A stretch of 64,000 nucleotides of DNA from Novosphingobium sp. (GCA_024236175.1 JACKKY010000003.1:1-64000), one strand, 5' to 3'. Shown: positions 25,394 through 33,975, counted from the stretch's first letter. Notes: a model not told the origin generated them from the sequence alone. Program-made: numbers and translations.

Positions 25394-26536
25394 ATGGAGT
25401 TCGGCTGGACCTCGGATCAGGAAGCGCTGCGCGGCAAGCTGCAGGCGTTCCTCGACGCCAGCCTTCCCGCGGACTGGGAAACGATTGCCTCGCTCAGCCC
25501 CGGCTCGCAGGCGGTAACGGACTTCTCGCGCGAATTCTGCCCGCAGCTGGCCGAGGCCGGGATGCTCTGCTCGCACTGGCCGGAGGAGCACGGCGGTTCG
25601 GATGCTTCGGCGTGGGATCATTTCATCATCGGCGAGCTCCTGTGGGGAGCGGGCGAGCCGCGCGGCCCGCAGTATTACAACGTCAACTGGATCGGGCCGA
25701 CGATCCTCGCCTACGGTACCGAGGAACAGAAGGCCCAGCACCTGGCCCGCATGCGTGAGGGCAATGTCGTGTGGTGCCAGGGCTTTTCCGAACCGTCCGG
25801 CGGCTCGGACCTTGCCGCGATCCGCACCAGGGCCGTGCGCCAGCCGGGCGGCGATGGCCGCTACCTCGTCAACGGCCAGAAGATCTGGACGTCCTACGCG
25901 CGGCTTGCCGAATTCTGCTTCCTCGTCGTCAAGACCGGGGACGCGCGGCGCGACGTTTCGGTCTTCCTGCTGCCGATGGACCGGCCCGGCATCACCGTGC
26001 GCCCGATCGACAGCGTGGTCGGCGACGGCGATCTGCACGAAGTATTCTTCGACGATGTCGAAGTGTTCGAGGCCGAACGGCTTGGCCCTGAAGGAAAGGG
26101 CTGGGAAGTCATCCGCTATTCCCTCGATTTCGAACGGGTCGGCATCCCGCGTTACGCGCTGGCGCTCAGGACGCTGCACCGGGCCGTTGCGGAACTCCAG
26201 CGGGAAGGCAGCTTCATAGCCGAGGCAGAGCAGGATGCAGCGCTCGCGCTGGCCAGGTGCGAAGCGGCGCGAATGCTGGTCTACGAGACTGTCGACAAAC
26301 GCATGCGTGAGCGGCCCGACACCGGGTCGGCCAGCATGGCGCGCTATGCCGTCGTCTGCGCCGAACGGCAGGTCGCCGATTTCGTGCTCGACTGGACGCC
26401 GCATCTGTTCACCTCGGACGACGCGCCGATGGTCGCCACCCATCACAAGCGGGCGATCGCGGCGGGGCTTGCCGCCGGAGCGGCGGAAATCCAGCTCAAC
26501 CTCGTCGCCCGCGACGTTCTCGGTCTGGGAGTCTGA
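25394..26536 (+). CDS. Acyl-CoA dehydrogenase, large subunit of a probable heteromeric pair
   Basis: 380 residues from the ATG at 25394, with GGAAGG 6 bases upstream; in-frame ATGs at 25379 and 25388 are alternatives. Flavin and substrate stretches are present: CQGFSEPSGGSDLAAI, NGQKIWTSYA, KGWEVIRYSLDFERVG. The C-terminal segment AGAAEIQLN aligns with the usual EGTSEIQR, so the catalytic glutamate position carries alanine. Loss of that base in one partner is known in heteromeric dehydrogenases of steroid and alicyclic acyl-CoA breakdown, where the other subunit completes the site. The second subunit follows 4 bases later. Confidence 0.9.
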   Translation: MEFGWTSDQEALRGKLQAFLDASLPADWETIASLSPGSQAVTDFSREFCPQLAEAGMLCSHWPEEHGGSDASAWDHFIIGELLWGAGEPRGPQYYNVNWIGPTILAYGTEEQKAQHLARMREGNVVWCQGFSEPSGGSDLAAIRTRAVRQPGGDGRYLVNGQKIWTSYARLAEFCFLVVKTGDARRDVSVFLLPMDRPGITVRPIDSVVGDGDLHEVFFDDVEVFEAERLGPEGKGWEVIRYSLDFERVGIPRYALALRTLHRAVAELQREGSFIAEAEQDAALALARCEAARMLVYETVDKRMRERPDTGSASMARYAVVCAERQVADFVLDWTPHLFTSDDAPMVATHHKRAIAAGLAAGAAEIQLNLVARDVLGLGV

Positions 26537-26540
26537 CGCG

Positions 26541-27494
26541 TTGGATTTCACCCTCTCCGAAGACCAGCAGATGCTGATGACCGCGTTCGAGGGGCTGCTT
26601 TCGCGCTACCGCGAAGCGCCGCACGGCGTGCATGGCTACACCTGCTACAGCGAGGCGTTCCAGCAGGAACTGCGCGATAGCGGTTTCCTCGAGATCACCG
26701 ACCAGCCCGGTTTCGGCCTGCTCGAGGCGGCGATGCTGATCGAAGCCGCCGCCAGCTGCCCGGTCAGCGTCGAGGCGGCGTCGTCGATGATGATCGGCCC
26801 GCTTGTCCGCGACGGTGCCGGCCCGGTCGCGCTGGGCTGGCAGGTTGGCAGGCCGGTGCGCTACCTTGGGCAGGCAAGTACGCTTTGCCTGTTCGAGGGC
26901 GACGATGTGCTGGTCTGCGCCCGCGATGAATGTGACCTTGCCCCGGTCGATGGCGTGGCGGCCTATCCGCTGGCTCGGCTCGTTTCGGTGCCGTCCGGCG
27001 CGCGGCGCATCCGCGCTGGCGAGGCCGCCGCGATCCGCAGGCGCGTCCTTCTGGGCATCGCCGCCGAAGCCGCCGGGCTGATGCGCGGAGCGCTTGAGAA
27101 CACGGTGCAATACGTCAAGGAGCGTGAGCAGTTCGGCCAGCCGCTTGGCCATTTCCAAGGGATCCAGCACCGCCTGGCCGAGGATATGGTGATGGTGCGC
27201 GCCTGCCGCTCGCTGGCCTTCCGCGCCGCCTTTGAAGATTGCGACCGGCAAGCCGCCCTCGCCTGCCTTTACGCGCAGGATGCGATGCGCAAGGTGATCC
27301 ATGACTGCCACCAGTTTTCCGGCGCCATGGGGCTGACCCTGGAATTCCCGCTGCACCTGTGGACCTATCGCCTGAAGGTGCTGCAGGGCGAGGCCGGCGG
27401 CCGCGCGGCACAGGCAAGAAGCGTATCGCGCGCCACCTGGCCGCAGCACCAAACCGCAGCGGACAAGCACATAATCGAGGAAGGAGTCGCGTAA
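26541..27494 (+). CDS. Acyl-CoA dehydrogenase, small subunit
   Basis: 317 residues from a TTG at 26541, 4 bases after the first subunit. MDFTLSEDQQMLM is a typical dehydrogenase N-terminus; the central beta domain is shortened, hence the small size. VKEREQFGQPLGHFQGIQHRLAEDM and HQFSGAMGLTLEFPLHLW are the conserved C-terminal helices, and GEAGG may supply the active-site glutamate missing from the partner. The pair would put a double bond into an unknown acyl-CoA, passing electrons to ETF, which is not encoded here. Its TAA overlaps the next ATG (TAATG). Confidence 0.87.
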   Translation: MDFTLSEDQQMLMTAFEGLLSRYREAPHGVHGYTCYSEAFQQELRDSGFLEITDQPGFGLLEAAMLIEAAASCPVSVEAASSMMIGPLVRDGAGPVALGWQVGRPVRYLGQASTLCLFEGDDVLVCARDECDLAPVDGVAAYPLARLVSVPSGARRIRAGEAAAIRRRVLLGIAAEAAGLMRGALENTVQYVKEREQFGQPLGHFQGIQHRLAEDMVMVRACRSLAFRAAFEDCDRQAALACLYAQDAMRKVIHDCHQFSGAMGLTLEFPLHLWTYRLKVLQGEAGGRAAQARSVSRATWPQHQTAADKHIIEEGVA

Positions 27495-27934
27495 TGGCGA
27501 GAGAGATGGTTTCGCAGGGCAACGGCATTTTCGAATTCACGCCGCAGCACCACCACAACAACGAAGTGAAGACGAAGTTCGTCGATGCGCTGTTCCGCAA
27601 CGACTGGGACGCGATGGCACCGCTCGTCCACCCCGATTTCGAGCTGCGCGAGCCCGATGCCCTGTCCTATGGCGGCATCTACAAGGGCCTCGACGGCTTC
27701 AAGAAGTGCTGGGAGCTGATCCCCAATGCCGGCCTGAAGACCGAGTATCTCAACACGCTGCGCTGCTTCTTCACCGAAGACCCGGACAGCATCGTGGTGG
27801 AACTGGAGACGCGCGGCACCGTCAGCCAGACCGGCGAGAAGTTCGCCAGCAAGGTGATGGAGCAGTTTGATTTCAAGGACGGGCTGATCGTCGCCATCGT
27901 CCTCTACTGGTTCAACATTCCGTCATTCGATTGA
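27494..27934 (+). CDS. SnoaL-like (NTF2-fold) protein
   Basis: 146 residues, translationally coupled to the acyl-CoA dehydrogenase by TAATG, with AGGAAGGAG upstream. FVDALFRNDWDAMAPLVHPDFELREPD and VVELETRGTVSQTGEKF show the NTF2 cone fold. It may hydrate, isomerise or bind an intermediate after dehydrogenation; no catalytic residue can be assigned. The same operon continues with a TauD dioxygenase. Confidence 0.85.
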   Translation: MAREMVSQGNGIFEFTPQHHHNNEVKTKFVDALFRNDWDAMAPLVHPDFELREPDALSYGGIYKGLDGFKKCWELIPNAGLKTEYLNTLRCFFTEDPDSIVVELETRGTVSQTGEKFASKVMEQFDFKDGLIVAIVLYWFNIPSFD

Positions 27935-27960
27935 GCGCCTGCGGGCGCGGGAGAGATGCC

Positions 27961-28899
27961 ATGTCGATCAAGGTAACGCCGCTTTCCGATGACCTGCCGT
28001 TCGGGGCCCGGATCAACGGGGTCACCATGGCCAATGTCCGGGACGCGGAAATCCGCAAGCAGATCAATGATGTGTTCACCGACCGCGGCATGATCATCTT
28101 CGAGGGGATGGAGCCGACCAACGCGATGCAGATCGCGCTCAGTGAGGTGTTCGGGCCGCTCGAGGACCACGCGATCGGCGAGGACATGCCTCTCGCCGAC
28201 GAGGATGTGCGCGGCATGACCGACTTCGATTATCTCGACATATTCGAGATCGGCGGCGAGGAAGTCTCCGGCTGGGTGCCCTGGCATATCGACGCCTGCT
28301 ACGCGAAGGAACTCAATCGCGGCGGAATCCTGCGGGCGATGGTGATTTCGCCGGAGGGCGGCAGGACCGGGTTCGCGGACGGCATCCAGCTCTACAACGC
28401 GATCGATCCGGCACTGCGTGACCGGTTCGAAACCCTCAATATCATCTATCATTCGCACCTGATGTTCACCGCGCTGAAGTTCGGTCGGCCGCCGGGCTTC
28501 AGGGCGATCAAGCTGCGGCAGATGATGGTCGACATGATCGAACACGCGAAGCAGTCGCCGCGCACGATTCATCCCGCGGTCTGGACCCGACCTACCGGCG
28601 AGAAGGTGCTGCACGCCGCTCCGTGGCAGGCGGCCGGGATCGAGGGGATGGAAGGGCCCGAAGGCGACGCGCTGCTGGAGCAGCTTTTCGCCGAGATCGA
28701 CGCGAAGGCGCTGCCTTACTGGCACAGCTGGAAGCCGACCGACATGGCGATCTGGGACAACTGGCGCTTCCTGCACGCCGCCAGCGGCAATCCCGCGAAA
28801 TATCCACGCCGGATGCAGCGCACGACGATCAAGGGCGATTACGGCCTCGGCAGGCTGGAAACCGAAGGTTCGGGAGAACCGGTGGGCATCGACGTCTGA
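27961..28899 (+). CDS. TauD/TfdA-family Fe(II)/2-oxoglutarate-dependent dioxygenase (group A)
   Basis: 312 residues from the ATG at 27961 (GGGAGAG upstream). Metal ligands are H109 and D111 (PWHIDACY) and H272 (WRFLHAA); R287 (MQRTTIKGDYGLG) binds 2-oxoglutarate. It shares its N-terminus (VTPLSDDLPFGARINGVT) and C-terminus (RTTIKGDYGLGR) with the enzyme at 5344, so the two operons probably handle related substrates. It lies in the acyl-CoA dehydrogenase operon and precedes two exported proteins. Confidence 0.9.
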   Translation: MSIKVTPLSDDLPFGARINGVTMANVRDAEIRKQINDVFTDRGMIIFEGMEPTNAMQIALSEVFGPLEDHAIGEDMPLADEDVRGMTDFDYLDIFEIGGEEVSGWVPWHIDACYAKELNRGGILRAMVISPEGGRTGFADGIQLYNAIDPALRDRFETLNIIYHSHLMFTALKFGRPPGFRAIKLRQMMVDMIEHAKQSPRTIHPAVWTRPTGEKVLHAAPWQAAGIEGMEGPEGDALLEQLFAEIDAKALPYWHSWKPTDMAIWDNWRFLHAASGNPAKYPRRMQRTTIKGDYGLGRLETEGSGEPVGIDV

Positions 28900-28924
28900 G
28901 CGCGCGGGAAGCGAGGAAAGGAAA

Positions 28925-29653
28925 ATGCGAATGGCGATATTGCCGACTCTGAAAGGCGCTGCCGGTGCGATGGGCGTTGCCGCGGTGCTGCTCGCGTCCA
29001 CGCCCGCCGCTGCCGCCGCGTGCCGGGCGACGGACTTCGCGGACAAGCCGCTTTCGGACTGGGAGGAAGTCCAGCGCCTTTCCTTCGTCACCGAAATGAC
29101 GCGGACCGAATACGACCGGCTCCGGGTCGAGCCGGAAGGCAGCCCCGACCATTACGCGCTGATCACCGGCAGCGAGGGCATCAGCGAGGCGCGCGAAGAG
29201 GCGCGCAGCAAGCTCGAGGGGCTCAACGTCGAGAATATCGATCACTACCGCAAGCTGTGGTCGAGCAATTTCCTGACCGACGAGCAGCTGCGCAAGTTCG
29301 CCGACTGCGAATCCGGCAGGCAGCCGGGCCTTGCAACCTACGGACGGTTCGAGGCGCCCGGCCTCTTCCACCTGACTTACGTTCACATCACCCCGATCGG
29401 CATCGAGCAGATCACGACCAGGGTGGTCGCCTCGAAGAACATTGCCAACATCGCCGAGTTCGAGGCATCGCTCACGGAACTGGGGCCGCAGGACAACTAC
29501 GTCGCCAGGACATTTGCCCTCAAGCTGGCCGATCCGGCGCAGCCGGCGGTGCTGGTGATGCGCGCGGGGTGGGAGACGCCCCTGTTCACCTATATCCCGG
29601 TCTCTCCGACACCCGACTATTTCAGATCCGGCAACGCGGCGAAGGAGGACTGA
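28925..29653 (+). CDS. Exported protein of unknown function
   Basis: 242 residues; GAGGAAAGG precedes the ATG. A signal peptide (about 1-31, ending in PAAAAA) predicts export to the periplasm. The mature part has two cysteines (CRATDF and FADCESG) that could pair, and a C-terminal half with alternating hydrophobic residues ending in FTYIPVSPTPDYF. No family recognised. It stands between the TauD gene and the secreted FGE-like gene (4-base gap), so the last two probably work together outside the cytoplasm. Confidence 0.75.
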   Translation: MRMAILPTLKGAAGAMGVAAVLLASTPAAAAACRATDFADKPLSDWEEVQRLSFVTEMTRTEYDRLRVEPEGSPDHYALITGSEGISEAREEARSKLEGLNVENIDHYRKLWSSNFLTDEQLRKFADCESGRQPGLATYGRFEAPGLFHLTYVHITPIGIEQITTRVVASKNIANIAEFEASLTELGPQDNYVARTFALKLADPAQPAVLVMRAGWETPLFTYIPVSPTPDYFRSGNAAKED

Positions 29654-29657
29654 TCCC

Positions 29658-30602
29658 ATGCGCATCCGCCAATCGATCCTTCTCGCCGCCGCTTGCATCG
29701 CCTCCTCCGTGAGCGCGGCGCCCGCCGGCAAGTCCTTCACCGACTGCACGGACTGCCCGGAAATGGTGCCGCTTCCCGCCGGCTCGTTCACAATGGGCAT
29801 CGCGGCGGAACGGGAAATTGCCTTCGGCATGCCGGCGCCGCAGGCCGGCAAGGCCGAGCCGGTCCATAAGGTGACTTTCCGCAAGGGATTCGCGATGGCG
29901 AAGTACCCTGTCACCGTCGCCCAGTTCCGCGCCTTTATCGACGAGAGCGGCTATCGCGCCTCGGATTCCTGCTACACGCAGCACAAGGTTGACGGGCACT
30001 ATATCTACGAGAACGTGCGCGGCTTCAGCTGGCGCTCGCCCGGCTTCCCGCAGGATGACGACCACCCCGTCGTCTGCGTCAGCGCCGAGGACGGCGAGGC
30101 CTATGCCAACTGGCTGAGCCGGAAGACGGGCCATGCCTATGCCGTGCCGAACGAGGCGCAATACGAATACGCGCTGCGCGCCGGCACCACGACCGCCTAT
30201 TTCTGGGGCGACCAGCGCGATGCGACCGCCTGCGAATATTCGAACCAGCCGGACCTCGACCAGGCCGACGCGCTCGGCGCGCCGAGCGGTCCGAAGTACC
30301 GCTTCCAGTGCCGCGACGGCTATGCCTACACATCGCCCGTCACGGCCTTCAAGCCGAACCCGTGGGGTTTGCACGACATGGCCGGCAACATCTGGGAATG
30401 GACCGCCGACTGCCTCAACGACAATTACGAAGGCGCCCCCACCGACGGTTCGACCTGGACGACCGGCGATTGCGATGCCCGGCCTTCGCGGGGCGGATCC
30501 TACGGCAACGCCGCATTCTCGACCTACGCCGCCGTCCGCGCCCCGCGCCATGCCGGCTATGTGGGCCACAGCTGGGGTTTCCGTGTCGTGCGGACCGATT
30601 GA
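29658..30602 (+). CDS. Secreted formylglycine-generating-enzyme-like (SUMF1 fold) protein, probably non-catalytic
   Basis: 314 residues with a signal peptide ending near SVSAAPA. The fold is evident: MVPLPAGSFTMG, FAMAKYPVTVAQFRAFI, YAVPNEAQYEYALRAG, NPWGLHDMAGNIWEW, RPSRGGSYGN and WGFRVVR. True formylglycine-generating enzymes carry two copper-binding cysteines after the RGGS motif; here that segment reads RGGSYGNAAFSTYAAVR with no cysteine, and no sulfatase gene is near. It is therefore more likely a structural or ligand-binding member of the family. Last gene of the acyl-CoA dehydrogenase operon. Confidence 0.88.
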   Translation: MRIRQSILLAAACIASSVSAAPAGKSFTDCTDCPEMVPLPAGSFTMGIAAEREIAFGMPAPQAGKAEPVHKVTFRKGFAMAKYPVTVAQFRAFIDESGYRASDSCYTQHKVDGHYIYENVRGFSWRSPGFPQDDDHPVVCVSAEDGEAYANWLSRKTGHAYAVPNEAQYEYALRAGTTTAYFWGDQRDATACEYSNQPDLDQADALGAPSGPKYRFQCRDGYAYTSPVTAFKPNPWGLHDMAGNIWEWTADCLNDNYEGAPTDGSTWTTGDCDARPSRGGSYGNAAFSTYAAVRAPRHAGYVGHSWGFRVVRTD

Positions 30603-30754
30603 GACGGCGCGGAGTGCCGATCCTGCCGGACTGTCGAACCCCGTAACCGGTTGCCGGTTGCCCCGGAGCGACCAGCCGGGCTGAGGGCAATTTGGGCGGC
30701 AGGATCATTGTTTCGGGTGTTGATGGTGGCTGGCAAATCGCGGGAGAAAGACAG

Positions 30755-31666
30755 ATGGAGGAGCTTCGTTTCGATGGCCGGGTGGCCGTCATTTCCGGTG
30801 CGGGCGGCGGGCTTGGTCGAGAATATGCACTGCTGCTGGCCGCGCGGGGCGCGAAAGTCGTGGTCAACGATCTCGGCACCGACCGGCGCGGTGAAGGTGC
30901 CGATGTCGCAATGGCGCAGGTGGTGGTCGACGAAATCGAGGCAGCGGGCGGTGAAGCTGTCGCCAACGGTGACTCGGTAGCGACTCCCCAAGGCGGCAAG
31001 GCGATCGTGGATGCCGCGCTGGACGCCTATGGCCGCATCGACATCGTGGTCCACAATGCCACGATCAACCGCCATGGCCCATTTCGCGACCTGGCGTGGG
31101 AGGACTTTTCCGCAGTGCTGGATGTGCATGTCGGCGGCGCATTCCACCTCGCCAAAGCGGCATTCCCGCGCATGTGCGACCAGGGCTATGGCCGTATCGT
31201 GCTCGTCTCCTCGATCGCAGGACTCTATGGAGAGAAGAACGTTTCGGCCTACTGCACGGGCAAGGCGGCACTGATCGGCCTTGCGAACGCCTTGGCGCAG
31301 GAAGGGGCTTGCGACGGCGTCACTGCAAACTGCATCGTCCCGGCCGCCCGCACGCGACTGGCCGAGGGGCGCGATACCGACGACTTCCCGCCGTGGGGAC
31401 CCGAACTTGTCGCTCCTGCGGTCGGCTGGCTGGCGCACGAGCGCTGCACGGCGTCTGGCGAAATGTTCGTTTCGCTCGCGGGTCGCATGGCGCAAGCCTA
31501 CGTCGCCGAAACGCGTGGAGTCTATCAGGCGGAGTGGACCGTCGACCAGGTTGCCCACCGGCTGGACGAGATCGCCGACCGCTCGCAGCAGGTTACGTTC
31601 AATCCACTGCCGAGCGGATTCTACGACCATCTCAGATATAGCTTCGAAATGGCAAGGAAGGCCTGA
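30755..31666 (+). CDS. Short-chain dehydrogenase/reductase, FOX2/17-beta-HSD4-like
   Basis: 303 residues from the ATG at 30755 (GGGAGAAAG upstream). The nucleotide-binding motif is GAGGGLGREYALLLA, followed by VVNDLGTDRRGEG, a longer loop typical of the peroxisomal multifunctional enzyme-type 3-hydroxyacyl-CoA dehydrogenases. The active site is SSIAGLYG, then YCTGK (Y-x3-K). It would oxidise a 3-hydroxyacyl-CoA or similar alcohol. 152 bases after the FGE-like gene, so possibly separately expressed. Its frame stays largely open past the TGA for about 155 bases with one more in-frame stop. Confidence 0.88.
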   Translation: MEELRFDGRVAVISGAGGGLGREYALLLAARGAKVVVNDLGTDRRGEGADVAMAQVVVDEIEAAGGEAVANGDSVATPQGGKAIVDAALDAYGRIDIVVHNATINRHGPFRDLAWEDFSAVLDVHVGGAFHLAKAAFPRMCDQGYGRIVLVSSIAGLYGEKNVSAYCTGKAALIGLANALAQEGACDGVTANCIVPAARTRLAEGRDTDDFPPWGPELVAPAVGWLAHERCTASGEMFVSLAGRMAQAYVAETRGVYQAEWTVDQVAHRLDEIADRSQQVTFNPLPSGFYDHLRYSFEMARKA

Positions 31667-31848
31667 CCAAGCCAGCTTGTCGAGAGCTATCTGGCGAGAC
31701 TGTCCCTGAGCCCGGAAGAAGCGCGTTGACTGGCCAAAGCCGAGAAGCAGAAATCGGGCCGGGTGTGGTTGGCCCGCTTGCATCCCGGAGTGGCCCGGGA
31801 AAAATTGGCCTTCATGGATTGAGCAGGTGGTATCGCTACTCGCTGCAA

Positions 31849-32469
31849 CTATTCAGCAGGAAGCTTCAGGCCCCGAACGAGCCGGTCGTAGGCGTCCGCC
31901 CAACCCTTGGGCTCGGGAGAAATGCCGAGCACCTCCAGGATTCCCAGGCCGATTTCGGCTGCCCATGTCATCATGACAGCCGATTCCAGATCGACGGAGG
32001 GATCTATTCCCAGCACCTCGCGCTCATGCTCGTAGCCGGCAATCCATCGTTCAAGATGCGCGCCATGCGTATCGTGCAGGCGGTTGCGGGTTTCCTCGTC
32101 GGTCTGCGCCGCAGCGGCGCCCTGCACGATCAGCGCACGAAGCTCCTCCCGGCGGGGAAAGTTCACCGCGAAGCTGGCCAGCCCGGTACGCATGTTTTCT
32201 TCGTCGACCGAACTGGGATGGTCCGCCCCGAATTCATCGACGATTCGAAGGTTCAGCACTTCGGCGAGCAGGTCCGCCTTGTTGCGGAAATGGCCGTAGA
32301 GCGATCCCGTGGTCAGAGAAGCGGCCTTAGCAATGTCGCGCATCGAGGTCTCGACATAGCCGCGTTCGGCAAACATCCGCGCGGCAAGCTCGAGCAGTGC
32401 ATTGCGCGTGGCCAGCGCCTTGGCCGATGGGCGTTCCGCGCGGGTTTGCGCCTGTGACGTTTTCTCCAT
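31849..32469 (-). CDS. TetR-family transcriptional regulator
   Basis: 206 residues. Helix-turn-helix at about 20-65: LLELAARMFAERGYVETSM, then AKAASLTTGSLYGHFRNK. The C-terminal ligand-binding domain is helical and unassigned. It ends a leftward operon (TauD dioxygenase, cupin, this gene) and probably represses that operon by binding the ATATAAC-N3-GTTATAT palindrome at 33901-33917. Confidence 0.92.
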   Translation of the reverse strand: MEKTSQAQTRAERPSAKALATRNALLELAARMFAERGYVETSMRDIAKAASLTTGSLYGHFRNKADLLAEVLNLRIVDEFGADHPSSVDEENMRTGLASFAVNFPRREELRALIVQGAAAAQTDEETRNRLHDTHGAHLERWIAGYEHEREVLGIDPSVDLESAVMMTWAAEIGLGILEVLGISPEPKGWADAYDRLVRGLKLPAE

Positions 32470-32479
32470 GCGCCCGCGT

Positions 32480-32944
32480 CTAGTTGATCCAGGGAGCCGT
32501 GAACACCTCGCGGGCGATCGGGTCGAAGCACGGTTCGTGCGGACCGGGATGGAATTCGATCATCGTGCAGCCCTCCGGCCCCATGACGATCGGGCCATAC
32601 ATCGTGTCGGATTTCACGAAACGGATGTCGCCGACATTGAATGTCTGTCCGCCGCGTTGCATCGAAAGCGATCCCTCCACCACGATCGAACAATAGTCAT
32701 TGGGGTGGTCGTGCGTGTGGATGACGGCACCGGGTTCGAATTTGGAGATGAAGACCCTGCCGGGGCATTGCTCGGTCCCGAAGTTGAAGATGGCAGACCA
32801 GGCCTTGCCCTTTCCGGCGGTTTCGCCGGGCACTTCCTCACGTCCGTTGGAGCCACTGCTCATGTCGCCCTTGAACCAGTCGGGATCGAACCAGTTGGTG
32901 TTGAACATGCGGCTGGTCTTGGGCTTGGCGGCTGAATCTTCCAT
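32480..32944 (-). CDS. Cupin-domain protein
   Basis: 154 residues, a single cupin barrel. GAVIHTHDHPNDYCSIVVEG carries the H-x-H and D/E residues of motif 1, and GPEGCTMIEFHPG lies in the motif 2 region. Families of this kind bind a divalent metal and act as dioxygenases, isomerases or sensors. Between the TauD gene (43-base gap) and the TetR gene (10-base gap), all leftward. The function in the pathway is not assignable. Confidence 0.82.
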   Translation of the reverse strand: MEDSAAKPKTSRMFNTNWFDPDWFKGDMSSGSNGREEVPGETAGKGKAWSAIFNFGTEQCPGRVFISKFEPGAVIHTHDHPNDYCSIVVEGSLSMQRGGQTFNVGDIRFVKSDTMYGPIVMGPEGCTMIEFHPGPHEPCFDPIAREVFTAPWIN

Positions 32945-32987
32945 GGTCGGTCTTCCTTTCTGAACGGTTCAATGCGGTTGCTTTTTT

Positions 32988-33845
32988 TCAGGCGGCCTGT
33001 GGCGCCTCTCCGGCCAGTTCGATCCTCTGCATGACTCGCTCTTCCTCGTAATCGGGCACGGCGTAATGCTGGACGGAGCGGTTGTCCCAGAAGGCCACGT
33101 CATTGGCGGACCAGTGCCAGCGGCACTGGAAGTCCGGCGTGCGGATATGCATGAACAGCGCGGTGAGCACCTGCGTGCTTTCGATCGGGCTCAGCTCGAC
33201 AATGCGCAAGGTCGTGCATTCGTTCACGTTCAGCACCTTGCGCCCGGATTCGGGATGGACAGTGACGACGGGGTGCACTGTCTCCACAACCTTGGGCTGG
33301 CCTTTCACCATCAGCGCCTGTTTCAGCAATTGCTCGCGTTCGATCGTGGGGAGCATGCTGTTCACTGCCGTCAGCCCGTCCAGCATGCGCTTCATCGGAT
33401 CGGAGAGGGCCTCATAGGCGGCGGCCATGTCTGCCCAGCAGGTGTCGCCGCCCACGGGAGGTACGCTCGCCGCGCGCAACACCGTCGCAAAGGGCGGCTT
33501 GGGTATCCAGGCGATATCGGTGTGCCACACTGCGGTGCCGCGCCGCGTCGCGGTGAGGCTGCCGGTAATGATCTCGTCCGCGGCCGCCACTGCCTGCTGC
33601 GTGCCGTCGGCGGGGTCGCCGAAATAGTCGATATGGATCGGATCGCCGAAGTTGGAGACGAAGGCGTGCATCTGCTCGCTGCTCAGCTCCTGGCCGCGGA
33701 AGAACACCACTCCGCGATCGAGCAGGGCCTGGCGGATCGCGGCGACGTCTTCGCCGGGCAGCGGACCGGTCAAGTCCACGCCGTCGATAACGGAGCCGAT
33801 GGTCGAGGTGACCGGCTTCATCGCAAGGGAAGTCATTACAGGCAT
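32988..33845 (-). CDS. TauD/TfdA-family Fe(II)/2-oxoglutarate-dependent dioxygenase (group C, canonical type)
   Basis: 285 residues. Metal ligands H108 and D110 (VWHTDIAW) and H260 (VQHYAVPDY); R274 (MQRI) for 2-oxoglutarate. VVFFRGQELSSEQ and PPVGGDTCWADM are hallmarks of the canonical TauD/TfdA/AtsK group, which includes enzymes cleaving taurine, alkyl sulfates and phenoxyalkanoates. Substrate unknown. First gene of an operon with a cupin and a TetR regulator; promoter region holds the TetR-type palindrome. Confidence 0.92.
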   Translation of the reverse strand: MPVMTSLAMKPVTSTIGSVIDGVDLTGPLPGEDVAAIRQALLDRGVVFFRGQELSSEQMHAFVSNFGDPIHIDYFGDPADGTQQAVAAADEIITGSLTATRRGTAVWHTDIAWIPKPPFATVLRAASVPPVGGDTCWADMAAAYEALSDPMKRMLDGLTAVNSMLPTIEREQLLKQALMVKGQPKVVETVHPVVTVHPESGRKVLNVNECTTLRIVELSPIESTQVLTALFMHIRTPDFQCRWHWSANDVAFWDNRSVQHYAVPDYEEERVMQRIELAGEAPQAA

Positions 33846-33900
33846 CGCTCATCCGCTCCGGCTGGGCCCGGCCGGCCATTGCCAAGGCCGGGGAACTTTT

Positions 33901-33917
33901 ATATAACGATGTTATAT
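33901..33917. promoter_or_regulatory. Candidate TetR operator in a divergent promoter region
   Basis: ATATAAC-GAT-GTTATAT, perfect 7-base arms, in an AT-rich island. It lies 56 bases upstream of the leftward TauD-cupin-TetR operon and 58 bases upstream of the rightward gene at 33976, so one site could control both. The likely ligand is the TetR protein at 31849-32469. Confidence 0.7.
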
Positions 33918-33975
33918 TCTGAAATCCGGCCGATCGTCAAGAACGATTCGCCGGGCCCATCCGGAGACCGATCCC

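Noticed and set aside
24479..26551. A 690-codon minus-strand frame joining the IclR gene to sequence opposite the acyl-CoA dehydrogenase
   Set aside because: Only the part from 25279 leftwards is IclR-like; the rest is antisense to a conserved dehydrogenase.
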